Virus record (IMG/VR): IMGVR_UViG_3300020478_001903
Location: 36,351-100,350 of that record
From: a virus
DNA length: 64,000 nucleotides
Direction: 5' to 3' (one strand)
Shown here: positions 43,482-51,187 of the stretch, piece by piece
How positions within the stretch are numbered: the first letter of the stretch is position 1
Layout: each line of letters starts with the position of its first letter
Notes under the pieces: model-generated
The model's database searches: none
What the model was told of the DNA's origin: nothing
What the model saw: the letters and a program-made list of their open reading frames with translations, nothing else
Program-made: the position numbers and the translations under genes

Positions 43482-44693
43482 TTACTTGGCCTCCTTTTTA
43501 ATTCTCTCTACAATCCGGCGCGTGATTTCTTTCGCTTCCCGAACTGAGATTTTGCGTGGAAGTTGTTGAGTTTCTCCCAGTTTAGCTTGGGCCGCCTCTC
43601 TTACCTTGACAGGTCGAACCTTTGTAGTTGTCCTCGATAGATCTCTGCCTGAAACGCGTACTCCCACCGGCGGCGGCGCATCTTCTGCGGCATCCTCTCC
43701 AGCCTCTTCACCAGCAAGTTCCCAATCAGCCTTCTTGATGGCCTCAGCCTCGCCGGTATCATCGTCATCATCGCGCCAGCCCCAACCTTCTTCGATTTCC
43801 CCTCTACGTCGTTTCGCCGCCAGAAACTTCTTTGCCGCAGCGATTTCTTCGGGGGTGCTTGGTTCGTAAGCTTTATCTCCCAATTCTAGGCCTCCAGTAC
43901 TCGGAGCAACCGTATGACCTTTGACGCTACTGTGGTGTCGTGGTCTTGTGGCCGTTCCCCCTTGGGCGATACGTTCCCAGGACCTCTTAGTTTCTTCCAG
44001 ATCTTCGGCTTCTTGTCCTTCCCTGAAGTGGGTTCCTTCCTCGCCGTAGTCATAGGTTTCTTCACCCTCAGTCTTCTCATTAAGCTTTTCCTCTTCCGAC
44101 TCCTGCTGCAGTTCGACACATTCGCCATCCTGCCACTCAAATCCTTCTTTGCATTCGCTGCCCTTGTCTTCCTTAAGAAGTCCCCACTTTTTCATCAAGA
44201 GCGTATTCAGCTCATTATTTTTCCACTCGTTTAGTGACATGTTTGGTTCTCCTGAATCCGAGAAATCAATCTCGATGTTAATTTTTCCTGTCTTAATTAG
44301 GTCCTCAAAGTCTCTAAAGATTAAATTACCTTTAGTATATGCTTCGCGCTCCATTTTACGCATGTGAGGATCCGTTTGTGCATAGCCCGGACCGGTCTCC
44401 TTATCTCCTAGGTCACCGCGACAATTTTGAGCATGATGAACAAGCTCATGCGACAAGGACCGTAGGATATCTTTAGGATGGCGCCCATCAACGTATAACA
44501 CAATCTCTAGAGCCACAGGATCATAAAACGCTGTTTTTCCAAGCATTTTTGTAGCATTTTGCTCATCGCTTTGAAAAATAATAGATATGGGTTTATTAAA
44601 TTGGAGAGCTTTTTGTGAATAAGGGAAAAAATTATCCACCATTTGCTCCAAATGGCCCAGGTCTCCGTGAGATTTATTTATACACTTATGCAT
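43482..44693 (-). CDS. HExxH zinc metallopeptidase with low-complexity tail (403 aa)
   Basis: A 403-residue protein. Residues 82-86 are HELVH in the context LRSLSHELVHHAQN, with a likely third ligand Glu at 115 or 117 (KMEREAYTK). Residues ~165-330 are acidic low complexity (EEEKLNEKTEGEE) and the C-terminal ~70 residues are basic, ending REAKEITRRIVERIKKEAK. The acidic part holds several xLxE sites (LKE, LNE), so the chain may be cut by the prohead protease. The C-terminal helix looks like the leader of its neighbours but placed at the end. Confidence 0.78.
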   Translation of the reverse strand: MHKCINKSHGDLGHLEQMVDNFFPYSQKALQFNKPISIIFQSDEQNATKMLGKTAFYDPVALEIVLYVDGRHPKDILRSLSHELVHHAQNCRGDLGDKETGPGYAQTDPHMRKMEREAYTKGNLIFRDFEDLIKTGKINIEIDFSDSGEPNMSLNEWKNNELNTLLMKKWGLLKEDKGSECKEGFEWQDGECVELQQESEEEKLNEKTEGEETYDYGEEGTHFREGQEAEDLEETKRSWERIAQGGTATRPRHHSSVKGHTVAPSTGGLELGDKAYEPSTPEEIAAAKKFLAAKRRRGEIEEGWGWRDDDDDTGEAEAIKKADWELAGEEAGEDAAEDAPPPVGVRVSGRDLSRTTTKVRPVKVREAAQAKLGETQQLPRKISVREAKEITRRIVERIKKEAK

Positions 44694-44702
44694 TATTCTT
44701 AC

Positions 44703-45020
44703 TTAAATAGTTGTAAACAGAAGAAAGAGCAGTCCCCATAGGTGGTAAACAAAAACAGAAATGTAGATGAAGTTGAGTACCAATAAGGCCCTGAAAATAA
44801 CCTTTGTAAATCGCTTGCGAAAAAAATATAAAATCCAAATCCCTGCGGCACTGAGCCCTAACTTGGCCAAGACAAAAAGAAGGGGACTTACGTCCAAGAA
44901 AAACGCCATAATCGGGTTGGCTTCTTGGCCCAAGTCGTAAGCAACCCAACATATAGTAGCGGTAAGATCAATAAGAATAAAGATTGCCAGGATATATGCT
45001 AACCGGACAATTTTCTTCAT
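44703..45020 (-). CDS. DUF5658-like small membrane protein
   Basis: A 105-residue protein with three transmembrane helices (LAYILAIFILIDLTATICWVAY; SPLLFVLAKLGLSAAGIWILYF; LLVLNFIYISVFVYHLWGLLFLL). The D-x-x-x-T...W-x-x...EANPIMAFF loop matches DUF5658. It lies inside the run of leader-bearing genes, but has no such leader. It could be a membrane pore or a linker in injection. The role is unknown. Confidence 0.75.
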   Translation of the reverse strand: MKKIVRLAYILAIFILIDLTATICWVAYDLGQEANPIMAFFLDVSPLLFVLAKLGLSAAGIWILYFFRKRFTKVIFRALLVLNFIYISVFVYHLWGLLFLLFTTI

Positions 45021-45037
45021 TCATTAATCTCCTTGTT

Positions 45038-45343
45038 CTACCGTCGCGAGTTATCCATTTCTACAGCCTTGAAAATTTCTTCAAACTCTTTAGCAAGTCG
45101 ATTAATTGCGGCTACTGTTTTATCTTCCAGCTGATCTTTGGAAGTATCATGTTTTCCGGCAGTTACTATTTGAAATAGAGTTTCTGCTTGCCGCGATAAA
45201 TGATGTAAAGCCTGTGCAGTAAGATCGACAGGTTCTTCATATTCTGAGTCGTCTTCCCGATAGGGCATTTCCAACAGAACAGAACGTGAATTCTTGATTT
45301 CTTCGTTGATGAGGTCTTTAAGGCTTTGTCGAGTAATCTTCAT
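45038..45343 (-). CDS. Helical protein with capsid-targeting-like leader (101 aa)
   Basis: A 101-residue protein opening MKITRQSLKDLINEEIKNS: a basic amphipathic helix with an INE cut site after residue 14. The rest is acidic and helical (LTAQALHHLSRQAETLFQIV, ending FEEIFKAVEMDNSRR). No known domain. It lies 3 nt before the 45347 gene with which it is likely co-translated. Confidence 0.65.
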   Translation of the reverse strand: MKITRQSLKDLINEEIKNSRSVLLEMPYREDDSEYEEPVDLTAQALHHLSRQAETLFQIVTAGKHDTSKDQLEDKTVAAINRLAKEFEEIFKAVEMDNSRR

Positions 45344-45346
45344 TAT

Positions 45347-46186
45347 TTAACCCTTCTTCTTTTTCTCTAAGTTGCGCACGATTGTATTGGCTATAGCTTT
45401 ATCGCTAGGGACATTTAGCTTTCCAAATATAGAAGCTAGCGCATCTCGCAACTTAAGTGGTTGAACTCCCGGCGCGCCTAGTACGGTGAGCAATTGTTGT
45501 TCAATAGCCTCGGGAGTTTGAATCTCTGAGCTTGTCCCGGCCACCGCAATTCGTTTGGCGCGTGTGGATGCAGGATCCTGTTCTTCTGACACTTGCATGC
45601 TCATTGCATCCAACACGATTTCTTTATCGTCGCCGTCTAATGCCGCCATGGCTTGAAGAGCCTTTTGAACCTCCGCTACGTTTTTTACGCCGCGTGCTTT
45701 AAGTGCTGCATCGTCTGGAATACCTTCTTGAAACATTCCCACTGCATCGCCCATGGGCATTGCAAAGCCACCCATGCCACCGGTATAATTACCCGCCGCA
45801 GCACCGGCCGCATTATACTGCTGTTGGTCACGAGGAGGTGCCACAACGCGTTGGTCCGGCATTGGATGGGCGCCCATGTCGATAATACCATTCAAAACAT
45901 TTCGCATGCATGCTGATGCTTTAAATGCATCTTCATAGATTTCATCGTAAACCGGGTCATCCAGCTCTACGATGAGTTTTTCAACGGCCTCACGAGCAGC
46001 TAGCGCAACCTCATAAAGTGCGTTGGCCTCGGGATCTCCCATATCCTGTTCTTTGTCCGAGGTATCGGCCGCGGGCATTCGATGAGGAACCCCTGCAGGC
46101 GCCGACGGTACCATCATTCCTCCGGGTCCATCATGTGCGAGAGCGCCTTCGACAAAAAGTTTAAGTTGTTTGTAATCTATAGTCAT
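45347..46186 (-). CDS. Hypothetical protein with capsid-targeting-like leader (279 aa)
   Basis: A 279-residue protein from ATG at 46184-46186, which lies 2 nt past the upstream stop; the ribosome site AGGAAAAGG is in the upstream gene. It opens MTIDYKQLKLFVEGALAHDG with an FVE cut site after residue 13. Middle: a Gly/Ala/Met-rich stretch (GAAAGNYTGGMGGFAMPMG). The C-terminal part is helical (PLKLRDALASIFGKLN). No known domain. Confidence 0.65.
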   Translation of the reverse strand: MTIDYKQLKLFVEGALAHDGPGGMMVPSAPAGVPHRMPAADTSDKEQDMGDPEANALYEVALAAREAVEKLIVELDDPVYDEIYEDAFKASACMRNVLNGIIDMGAHPMPDQRVVAPPRDQQQYNAAGAAAGNYTGGMGGFAMPMGDAVGMFQEGIPDDAALKARGVKNVAEVQKALQAMAALDGDDKEIVLDAMSMQVSEEQDPASTRAKRIAVAGTSSEIQTPEAIEQQLLTVLGAPGVQPLKLRDALASIFGKLNVPSDKAIANTIVRNLEKKKKG

Positions 46187-46187
46187 T

Positions 46188-47222
46188 TTAGCCTTTTCCT
46201 GGTTTAGCTGAGGCGGGAGTTGTTTCAATCCCCGGAAACTTCTTCTTTACAGCGCTATGCACTCTTTTAACTAGGCTTTCTAGGCTTCCATCATACCAAC
46301 TCGGGGCCGAGGAATACTGATTGGCGCGTGAAAGGGCGTTTCTTCCGTGTGATTCATCAGGGATGGGAAATTTCCGTTCTTTCGGAAAGATAAAACTACT
46401 AGACGACATATCTTTTCGCTCCTTAGAAGAGAGTTTTTTCTCATCTAGTTGAGTTTCTTCCATCATCTCGTCCAACAAAGCGGACATGTCGAGATCAAAC
46501 ATTTCTTCTGCTTCTTCATTGGTCAAGACAACTTCAACCTCTTCTTTAATAATTCGATAAATATCAGCTACTTTAATTTTCATTTCTTCTAGTTCCTCTT
46601 CTGCGGGCTTTTCTCTTTGCCCAATTTTACTCTTTAAACTTAGCTTCCAATTCTCCCAATCTTGAAAATGCGCGTCTTTGGGAAACCCTTGCTTTTGAAG
46701 CGAATGCAAAACAAACCGAGATAGGCCATAATCATCAATCCATGTGAAGATGGGAGCTATCCACTCCCACATAACAGAAGCATCTACAGGGCTGGCGACA
46801 TATAAGGCTGCCGTCAAAACCTTTAGCTTTAAATCAAGCGGCATTTTTGTCGACTTGTCTTTATCAATGGCAGCAAAATATGCGGCCGCAAGTTCGTCCC
46901 CGGCCGGAATGCCAGCCGTAATCGCACCGACGCCTGCACGGGCTCGTGCTGCTCCTCTGCTACCTTCGGGGGGAAGCTCACTTCCAGGCCCACTACGCCA
47001 TTGCGACAAGAGGGGATCCTCTTCTTCGGTAAGCTGGCGCTTCATCAAAGCATGCAAGAGTTTATCGTTTTCGGAGCCCGGTGTTCCCCCCGCCATTTGG
47101 TTTACAGCTGCTAGAATTTTTTTAGCATGCGGTTTTAGAAGTTTGTCTATTATTTCTGGTTGAGTATCTCGTTCATGAAGAACTGAATAAACTTCTTTTG
47201 CAATAATGTGGGCAAGATTCAT
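46188..47222 (-). CDS. Hypothetical protein with capsid-targeting-like leader (344 aa)
   Basis: A 344-residue protein, MNLAHIIAKEVYSVLHERDTQ opening with an LHE cut site after residue 17. Three helical blocks: residues 20-60, a central DLKLKVLTAALYVASPVDASVMWEWIAP with hydrophobic helices, and an acidic EEEVEVVLTNEEAEEMF. The end is basic and Ser-rich (VHSAVKKKFPGIETTPASAKPGKG). No enzyme motif was found. Another internal site (EETQLDE) may be cut. Confidence 0.62.
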   Translation of the reverse strand: MNLAHIIAKEVYSVLHERDTQPEIIDKLLKPHAKKILAAVNQMAGGTPGSENDKLLHALMKRQLTEEEDPLLSQWRSGPGSELPPEGSRGAARARAGVGAITAGIPAGDELAAAYFAAIDKDKSTKMPLDLKLKVLTAALYVASPVDASVMWEWIAPIFTWIDDYGLSRFVLHSLQKQGFPKDAHFQDWENWKLSLKSKIGQREKPAEEELEEMKIKVADIYRIIKEEVEVVLTNEEAEEMFDLDMSALLDEMMEETQLDEKKLSSKERKDMSSSSFIFPKERKFPIPDESHGRNALSRANQYSSAPSWYDGSLESLVKRVHSAVKKKFPGIETTPASAKPGKG

Positions 47223-47270
47223 ATGACGCGACTCCAGAGTCTTTTTAATTAGTTCTTTATCGAGTGTTTC

Positions 47271-48194
47271 TCAATTTTCTTCTGGCGTTATATAGACAGG
47301 CACTTGGCGTAATCCAAGTTTTTTGGCAGCCTCTAAACGATGGTGACCATTCATTACATGGTAAAAAGGCTCAGGAACACCCGATTTTGGCGCGCGCCCA
47401 ACTTTTTCTGCCTGCGTTCTGTAAGTTTTAACTGGTTTTTGATTGCACACTTCTATGGGTTTAAACTCGCCCTTCTTGATATCTATCATTTTTCTTTTTA
47501 TGATGTTATCACATTCCGAACTCGGGCAATTGTGATCTTTGCCGTGCCCCAACTCTTCTGTGGGCAAGACATTATCTATGTTTACATACAAGACCTTCTT
47601 GCTTTCCGATAAATCTTCTGAATTCTTTTCGGCACTTAAACAGTTAATCCACTTATTTCGTAAGAGTTCAGTCTCTTCACCGGGCACTGGGACATGCTCC
47701 CCTGCGATCCCAGAACCTTCAAGAGCCGCAAGCTCTTCTAGGTCGTCATCCCAATGTTTGGTGACTCCAAGCTTTTTTAGCATCTCTACTTTAAAATCTC
47801 CGCTCGTGTATTCAACGATCTCTATAGGCAGATCTAGTGCGGCAATAAGCTCTTCTGGTGTGGGAGCGTCATCCCATGGTTTTTTAGGACCTTCAAGTTT
47901 GCACCGCGATGTAACGATTACAACCTGGTGGCCTTCATCTGCCAATTGACGCACAATGTTGATGTATTTTTCATGTGGTCCAAGATACTCCACATCTCCA
48001 TCTTCTAAAGTTTTATACCGGATAAGCGTGTTGTCAAAGTCAAACGAATAAGTGTTTTGTTCTAGGTTGTCTTCGTCTTCCACGACGATCGTACGTTTTT
48101 TATACCATGGTGAGTCATCCGGGGGTACTCCCTCTCCAAATCCTCGTCCTTCGTTAAGGAACCTCCGCCATTCTTTTAATATTTCTTTCATCAT
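47271..48194 (-). CDS. HAD-like and ParB-like domain fusion with capsid-targeting-like leader
   Basis: A 307-residue protein opening MMKEILKEWRRFLNEGRGFG; the FLNE-G site follows residue 15. Residues ~48-160 are a HAD domain: SFDFDNTLIRY (motif I), VIVTSRCK (motif II) and HWDDDLEE (motif IV). Residues ~205-300 resemble a ParB/sulfiredoxin-type domain: GEFKPIEV then PFYHVMNGHHRLEAAKKLGLRQVPVYI, in which GHHR takes the place of the (G/D)(G/N)H(H/R)R nucleotide motif. A phosphatase or nucleotide-acting protein is expected. An extended sigma-70 promoter lies just upstream. Confidence 0.75.
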   Translation of the reverse strand: MMKEILKEWRRFLNEGRGFGEGVPPDDSPWYKKRTIVVEDEDNLEQNTYSFDFDNTLIRYKTLEDGDVEYLGPHEKYINIVRQLADEGHQVVIVTSRCKLEGPKKPWDDAPTPEELIAALDLPIEIVEYTSGDFKVEMLKKLGVTKHWDDDLEELAALEGSGIAGEHVPVPGEETELLRNKWINCLSAEKNSEDLSESKKVLYVNIDNVLPTEELGHGKDHNCPSSECDNIIKRKMIDIKKGEFKPIEVCNQKPVKTYRTQAEKVGRAPKSGVPEPFYHVMNGHHRLEAAKKLGLRQVPVYITPEEN

Positions 48195-48221
48195 TATAAA
48201 TATACCTTTTCATTCATTTAT

Positions 48222-48249
48222 AGTATAGCAGCCCCGAAAATGATGTCAA
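48222..48249 (-). promoter_or_regulatory. Sigma-70 promoter with extended -10 before the HAD-ParB gene
   Basis: On the minus strand: TTGACA at 48244-48249, 16-bp spacer and TATACT at 48222-48227, preceded by TGC (extended -10). The -35 overlaps the stop of the small gene at 48246. Transcription would start about 20 nt before the 47271-48194 start codon, giving a host-polymerase entry point inside the leader-gene run. Confidence 0.7.
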
Positions 48250-48464
48250 GGATTATTTTTGTTGCGATGGACCATTCGCTCCAATAGTGGTAGTTTGCTG
48301 GACACTGCGGTAGTAAACATAAATGGCATAAAAGAGTGAACAAGACACTTAAGTGTCAAAATCTTAAACATGTACACCAACTTCCATGCAGCGAACATAT
48401 GCTCAAAATAGCCTTCATTTTGGTCATCCAGGTGCTTCCGCCAATTTTCAAGCAGTAGTTTCAT
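48246..48464 (-). CDS. Small protein with LLLENWRK capsid-targeting-like leader (72 aa)
   Basis: A 72-residue protein opening MKLLLENWRKHLDDQNEGYF. The leader matches those of the 48464 and 49108 genes nearly exactly. The remaining part is hydrophobic and may cross or bind membranes (MFAAWKLVYMFKILTLKCLV, then LVHSFMPFMFTTAV). TAATG overlap with the upstream gene. It could be a short ejected membrane-active protein. Confidence 0.65.
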   Translation of the reverse strand: MKLLLENWRKHLDDQNEGYFEHMFAAWKLVYMFKILTLKCLVHSFMPFMFTTAVSSKLPLLERMVHRNKNNP

Positions 48465-49108
48465 TATTTTTGCTGTGCCTTTTGTAAAAACGCTTCATAA
48501 GTCAGAGACCATTCCAAAGGAAGAATGTTTTTCCCATCCTCGGTTTGATCCCATTCGACAGAATAGGCGCTGTCGCCCTGCCCAAAAATGGCGCCCGAAT
48601 CTTTACCAACTAGTTGCTTCTTTAATAAATCGACAGAGTTGGTTTTTACCGCTTCGCGAAAGTTACCGGCGTTCTTATAAGGAGAATTCGGCCCTAAGTC
48701 GGCCGAATCGGGAATATTGCCAGGCTGGACATAAACAAAGCCTGCCTTCACTCCGGCAGGTGCAGGGGTTAGGGGATAATCTTGAATATCTTGCATGGTA
48801 ACATAGGTGCCCGCGGTGGCATCCTGAGTTTGTGCGGCCACGTCTTGGTCGTAGTCTTGCCAAGCTTTTTGGGTCTGCGCGGTGGCGCCAGCAACACCGC
48901 CAGTCGCAACGCTTAAGGCAACAGCAAGGGGAAGTGCTTTTTGTGTGACTTGCTTGCGAACCCAGGCCGCCTTTTTTGGCCCAACGAGATCAACAATTCG
49001 ATCCCACAGCTCGCCCTCAGTAAGTTGTCCGGACTCATAAAGCACACAAATATCCTGTGCTTCGACTAAAAGTTGGTACCTTCTCCAGTTTTCAAGTAGG
49101 AGCTTCAT
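48464..49108 (-). CDS. Hypothetical protein with LLLENWRR capsid-targeting-like leader (214 aa)
   Basis: A 214-residue protein from ATG at 49106-49108 (TAATG overlap with the upstream stop); the longer frame is not needed. It opens MKLLLENWRRYQLLVEAQD with an LVE cut site after residue 16. There is a hydrophobic Ala/Gly-rich segment (ALPLAVALSVATGGVAGATA, ~residues 59-78), like a transmembrane or signal region, and an all-polar C-terminal half. No domain recognised. Confidence 0.65.
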   Translation of the reverse strand: MKLLLENWRRYQLLVEAQDICVLYESGQLTEGELWDRIVDLVGPKKAAWVRKQVTQKALPLAVALSVATGGVAGATAQTQKAWQDYDQDVAAQTQDATAGTYVTMQDIQDYPLTPAPAGVKAGFVYVQPGNIPDSADLGPNSPYKNAGNFREAVKTNSVDLLKKQLVGKDSGAIFGQGDSAYSVEWDQTEDGKNILPLEWSLTYEAFLQKAQQK

Positions 49109-50538
49109 TAAACGTTCCACCCATGTAAATAATTGGTCCATTTTTCCCAGATTGCTTGCATTACTGGCTGCAGTTCGCTTGTGTTATATCCACGCTCTAT
49201 CGCATCGTTAAATATGAGATTAATTTTATTCGCCACAATCCGTTCGATATCTCCCCCAGTCCGTCGGGCCCTTCCGCGAGCACCAGCAAGATGTCCCCGA
49301 GTTTCTGCCTCGGATGCAAAGTGTTTATAAATGTTCTCTAGACTATCCCACTTTTCTTCACCCTCGGGAATATCACCTGTCAGCATATCTGTAGGATCAC
49401 AGCTATGTTGTAGTTCGTGTGATAGGGCATCTTCCAACTCCTCTGTCAACCACTCTTCAAATGTCTCTATCTCCTCATATCCGCGCGGAATATTGAGGGT
49501 GATCACTAGGTTTGATTGTGACCGATCTTCAGGGACGCAAAGGTAAAAGGCCTTAATGCTGGCCTCGCCACGATCGTTTATCGCCACGCCCAGATGGACT
49601 TCATTAATTGTTTCATAGTTCGCGAAAAGGGCGCCTGTGTCCAATATAGTGATTGCTTCACCACCGGCCGTTTGTTGGTTTAAGTGCTCAATGGATTCCG
49701 GGCGCAAAAGAAGAGAAGATATCATCTGATTCAGCTCTTCGCTAAACTTGATGAGATCGGGCTCAGTATCGGCAGCCTCACTGATACCTTCTTTTAAATC
49801 ATCGTCCTCGTCCCATTTTGAACTGAACACGGATGAATCGATAATCTTGAAGTTATAATCGTCGTCATGACCAATGTTGGAGCGGTTGATCTCATATTTG
49901 TCGATTTCGAATTCATGCATTGCCTTGCTGAGTTCTTGGTACGCTGCGCCCGCAACAGGAGCAATTATTTTTTGAAGTTCTAGGGCCTTTCTGTCTGCAT
50001 CGCTGGGGTCGTCAGATACATTGCCGAGCGCAATCTCGCGATCGGCACGAAAAGAGTCCATGAGGCGCCCCATAATGTGAAAGGGATCTGCCGGATTAAA
50101 CTGCTCCCCCAGCTCATCTGCGACTTTTAATAAAGCCTCCTGCTCTTTGGGGAAAGATTGATCCAAAACTTTCTGCATTTGACTTGGCCAGCTGATTGGG
50201 CGAGTCTTTTCCATTACAATCCAAGAAAAATCATCCGCATGTGCATATGCTTTGGGAAAGATGAATGGGTAACGCTTTGCTGTCTCAAAGTCGTCCTTGT
50301 TCATCTGCATTTTATAGTCGTCAGAGTCATGAATAACTTTGATGACATATTCAGGGTCTCCAACGGGCTTGTACACGCTGCGAAAAGAGCCCCTTCCGAT
50401 CCTTATGAAACGATCAGATTCTACGATGGCTTGGATTTCTTTTAAATCATCCGTCGCTTGGATTTCTTTGAGCCACGGGAAATGCTGGGCTTCGCCTTCT
50501 GTGAGATACTTCCGCCAGTTTTCAAGTAGGAGTTTCAC
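49088..50538 (-). repeat. Repeated leader-coding DNA (three copies)
   Basis: Three genes begin with almost the same DNA. The copies start at 48464, 49108 and 50538 on the minus strand. The block CTCCTACTTGAAAACTGG is identical in the last two, and the first differs at a few third positions. Together they encode MKLLLENWR(K/R). The downstream sequences are unrelated, so the short segment has moved between genes. Confidence 0.8.
49108..50538 (-). CDS. Protein-kinase-like and HExxH metallopeptidase fusion with capsid-targeting-like leader (476 aa)
   Basis: A 476-residue protein from a GTG at 50536-50538. The leader MKLLLENWRKYLTEGEA has an LTE cut site after residue 14. Residues ~45-240 look like a protein-kinase fold: glycine loop IGRGSFRSVYK (47-57), Lys67 in YVIKVI, an INRSNIG catalytic-loop-like stretch (N221) and KIIDSS with D234 for the DFG Asp. 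In the HRDxxxxN register the Asp reads Glu216, so activity is uncertain. Residues ~370-410 hold HELQH (374-378) and Glu410 (ASEAE), a zinc peptidase site. Confidence 0.75.
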   Translation of the reverse strand: MKLLLENWRKYLTEGEAQHFPWLKEIQATDDLKEIQAIVESDRFIRIGRGSFRSVYKPVGDPEYVIKVIHDSDDYKMQMNKDDFETAKRYPFIFPKAYAHADDFSWIVMEKTRPISWPSQMQKVLDQSFPKEQEALLKVADELGEQFNPADPFHIMGRLMDSFRADREIALGNVSDDPSDADRKALELQKIIAPVAGAAYQELSKAMHEFEIDKYEINRSNIGHDDDYNFKIIDSSVFSSKWDEDDDLKEGISEAADTEPDLIKFSEELNQMISSLLLRPESIEHLNQQTAGGEAITILDTGALFANYETINEVHLGVAINDRGEASIKAFYLCVPEDRSQSNLVITLNIPRGYEEIETFEEWLTEELEDALSHELQHSCDPTDMLTGDIPEGEEKWDSLENIYKHFASEAETRGHLAGARGRARRTGGDIERIVANKINLIFNDAIERGYNTSELQPVMQAIWEKWTNYLHGWNV

Positions 50539-51172
50539 AAAGAAGCTCCAAATCAGAATTAAAAGCTGCCTCTATTTCAGCTAACCCGCCAAACTCTTCC
50601 CAGTCGCCCCAGTAGGCGGCGGGTTTTAAGGTATCCTTGTGATAGGCCACAAATTTCTTTACCATTTCGGCCACATCTTGAAGATCTCCGAACAATTCTT
50701 TAATAGCCTCTGCTACTTGGCCCCCTCGAAGCATTGTGAGAATCTGTTGAATTTTTTCTATTATCTCCGGGGTCTTTGCCACCTTATCTAGAACATAGCC
50801 ACCAGTTAGCTTAAACAATGCTGTTAATATCATTACGCCAAGCTCTATGTGTTTGCGCGTCATTAAAAGTCTTACGGCAGCGATTTCATTGCGAACCTGG
50901 TGTTTCCCAATTAGCCTCTTTTGTCGAAGCTTATTAAACAAATCAACCAACTTAGTGCCTAATGATTTAACGAACTTTTGGGCGTATTCAATTCCCTTAT
51001 CTTTCATCTGGGTCATTTTGGCTTTGGTATAATCCCAAAGATCCCCTAAGCCTTCATGAAGGTCTTCATTTAAGAAGTCCAAAATCTCTTGTTCACTAAT
51101 CGTAATGGTTGCAGGATCGTTATAGGCTTCTGTAAGAAACTGATCCCACTTAATGGAAGTGAAATTTGACAT
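50522..51172 (-). CDS. Helical protein with capsid-targeting-like leader (216 aa)
   Basis: A 216-residue protein opening MSNFTSIKWDQFLTEAYND; the FLTE-A site follows residue 15, and further LNE and LHE sites follow at ~37 and ~41. The rest is helical: IEYAQKFVKSLGTKLVDLF, MTRKHIELGVMILTALFKLT (hydrophobic) and IEKIQQILTMLRGGQVAEAI. It starts the leader-gene run. A CTATTTATAG element lies directly upstream of the ATG. Function unknown. Confidence 0.67.
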   Translation of the reverse strand: MSNFTSIKWDQFLTEAYNDPATITISEQEILDFLNEDLHEGLGDLWDYTKAKMTQMKDKGIEYAQKFVKSLGTKLVDLFNKLRQKRLIGKHQVRNEIAAVRLLMTRKHIELGVMILTALFKLTGGYVLDKVAKTPEIIEKIQQILTMLRGGQVAEAIKELFGDLQDVAEMVKKFVAYHKDTLKPAAYWGDWEEFGGLAEIEAAFNSDLELLCETPT

Positions 51173-51187
51173 ACACTATAAATAGTA

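Noticed and set aside
44675-44682. TATAAATA (T4 late promoter sequence) on the minus strand
   Set aside because: It lies inside the first codons of the 43482-44693 gene, so it cannot drive that gene; probably chance in AT-rich codons.
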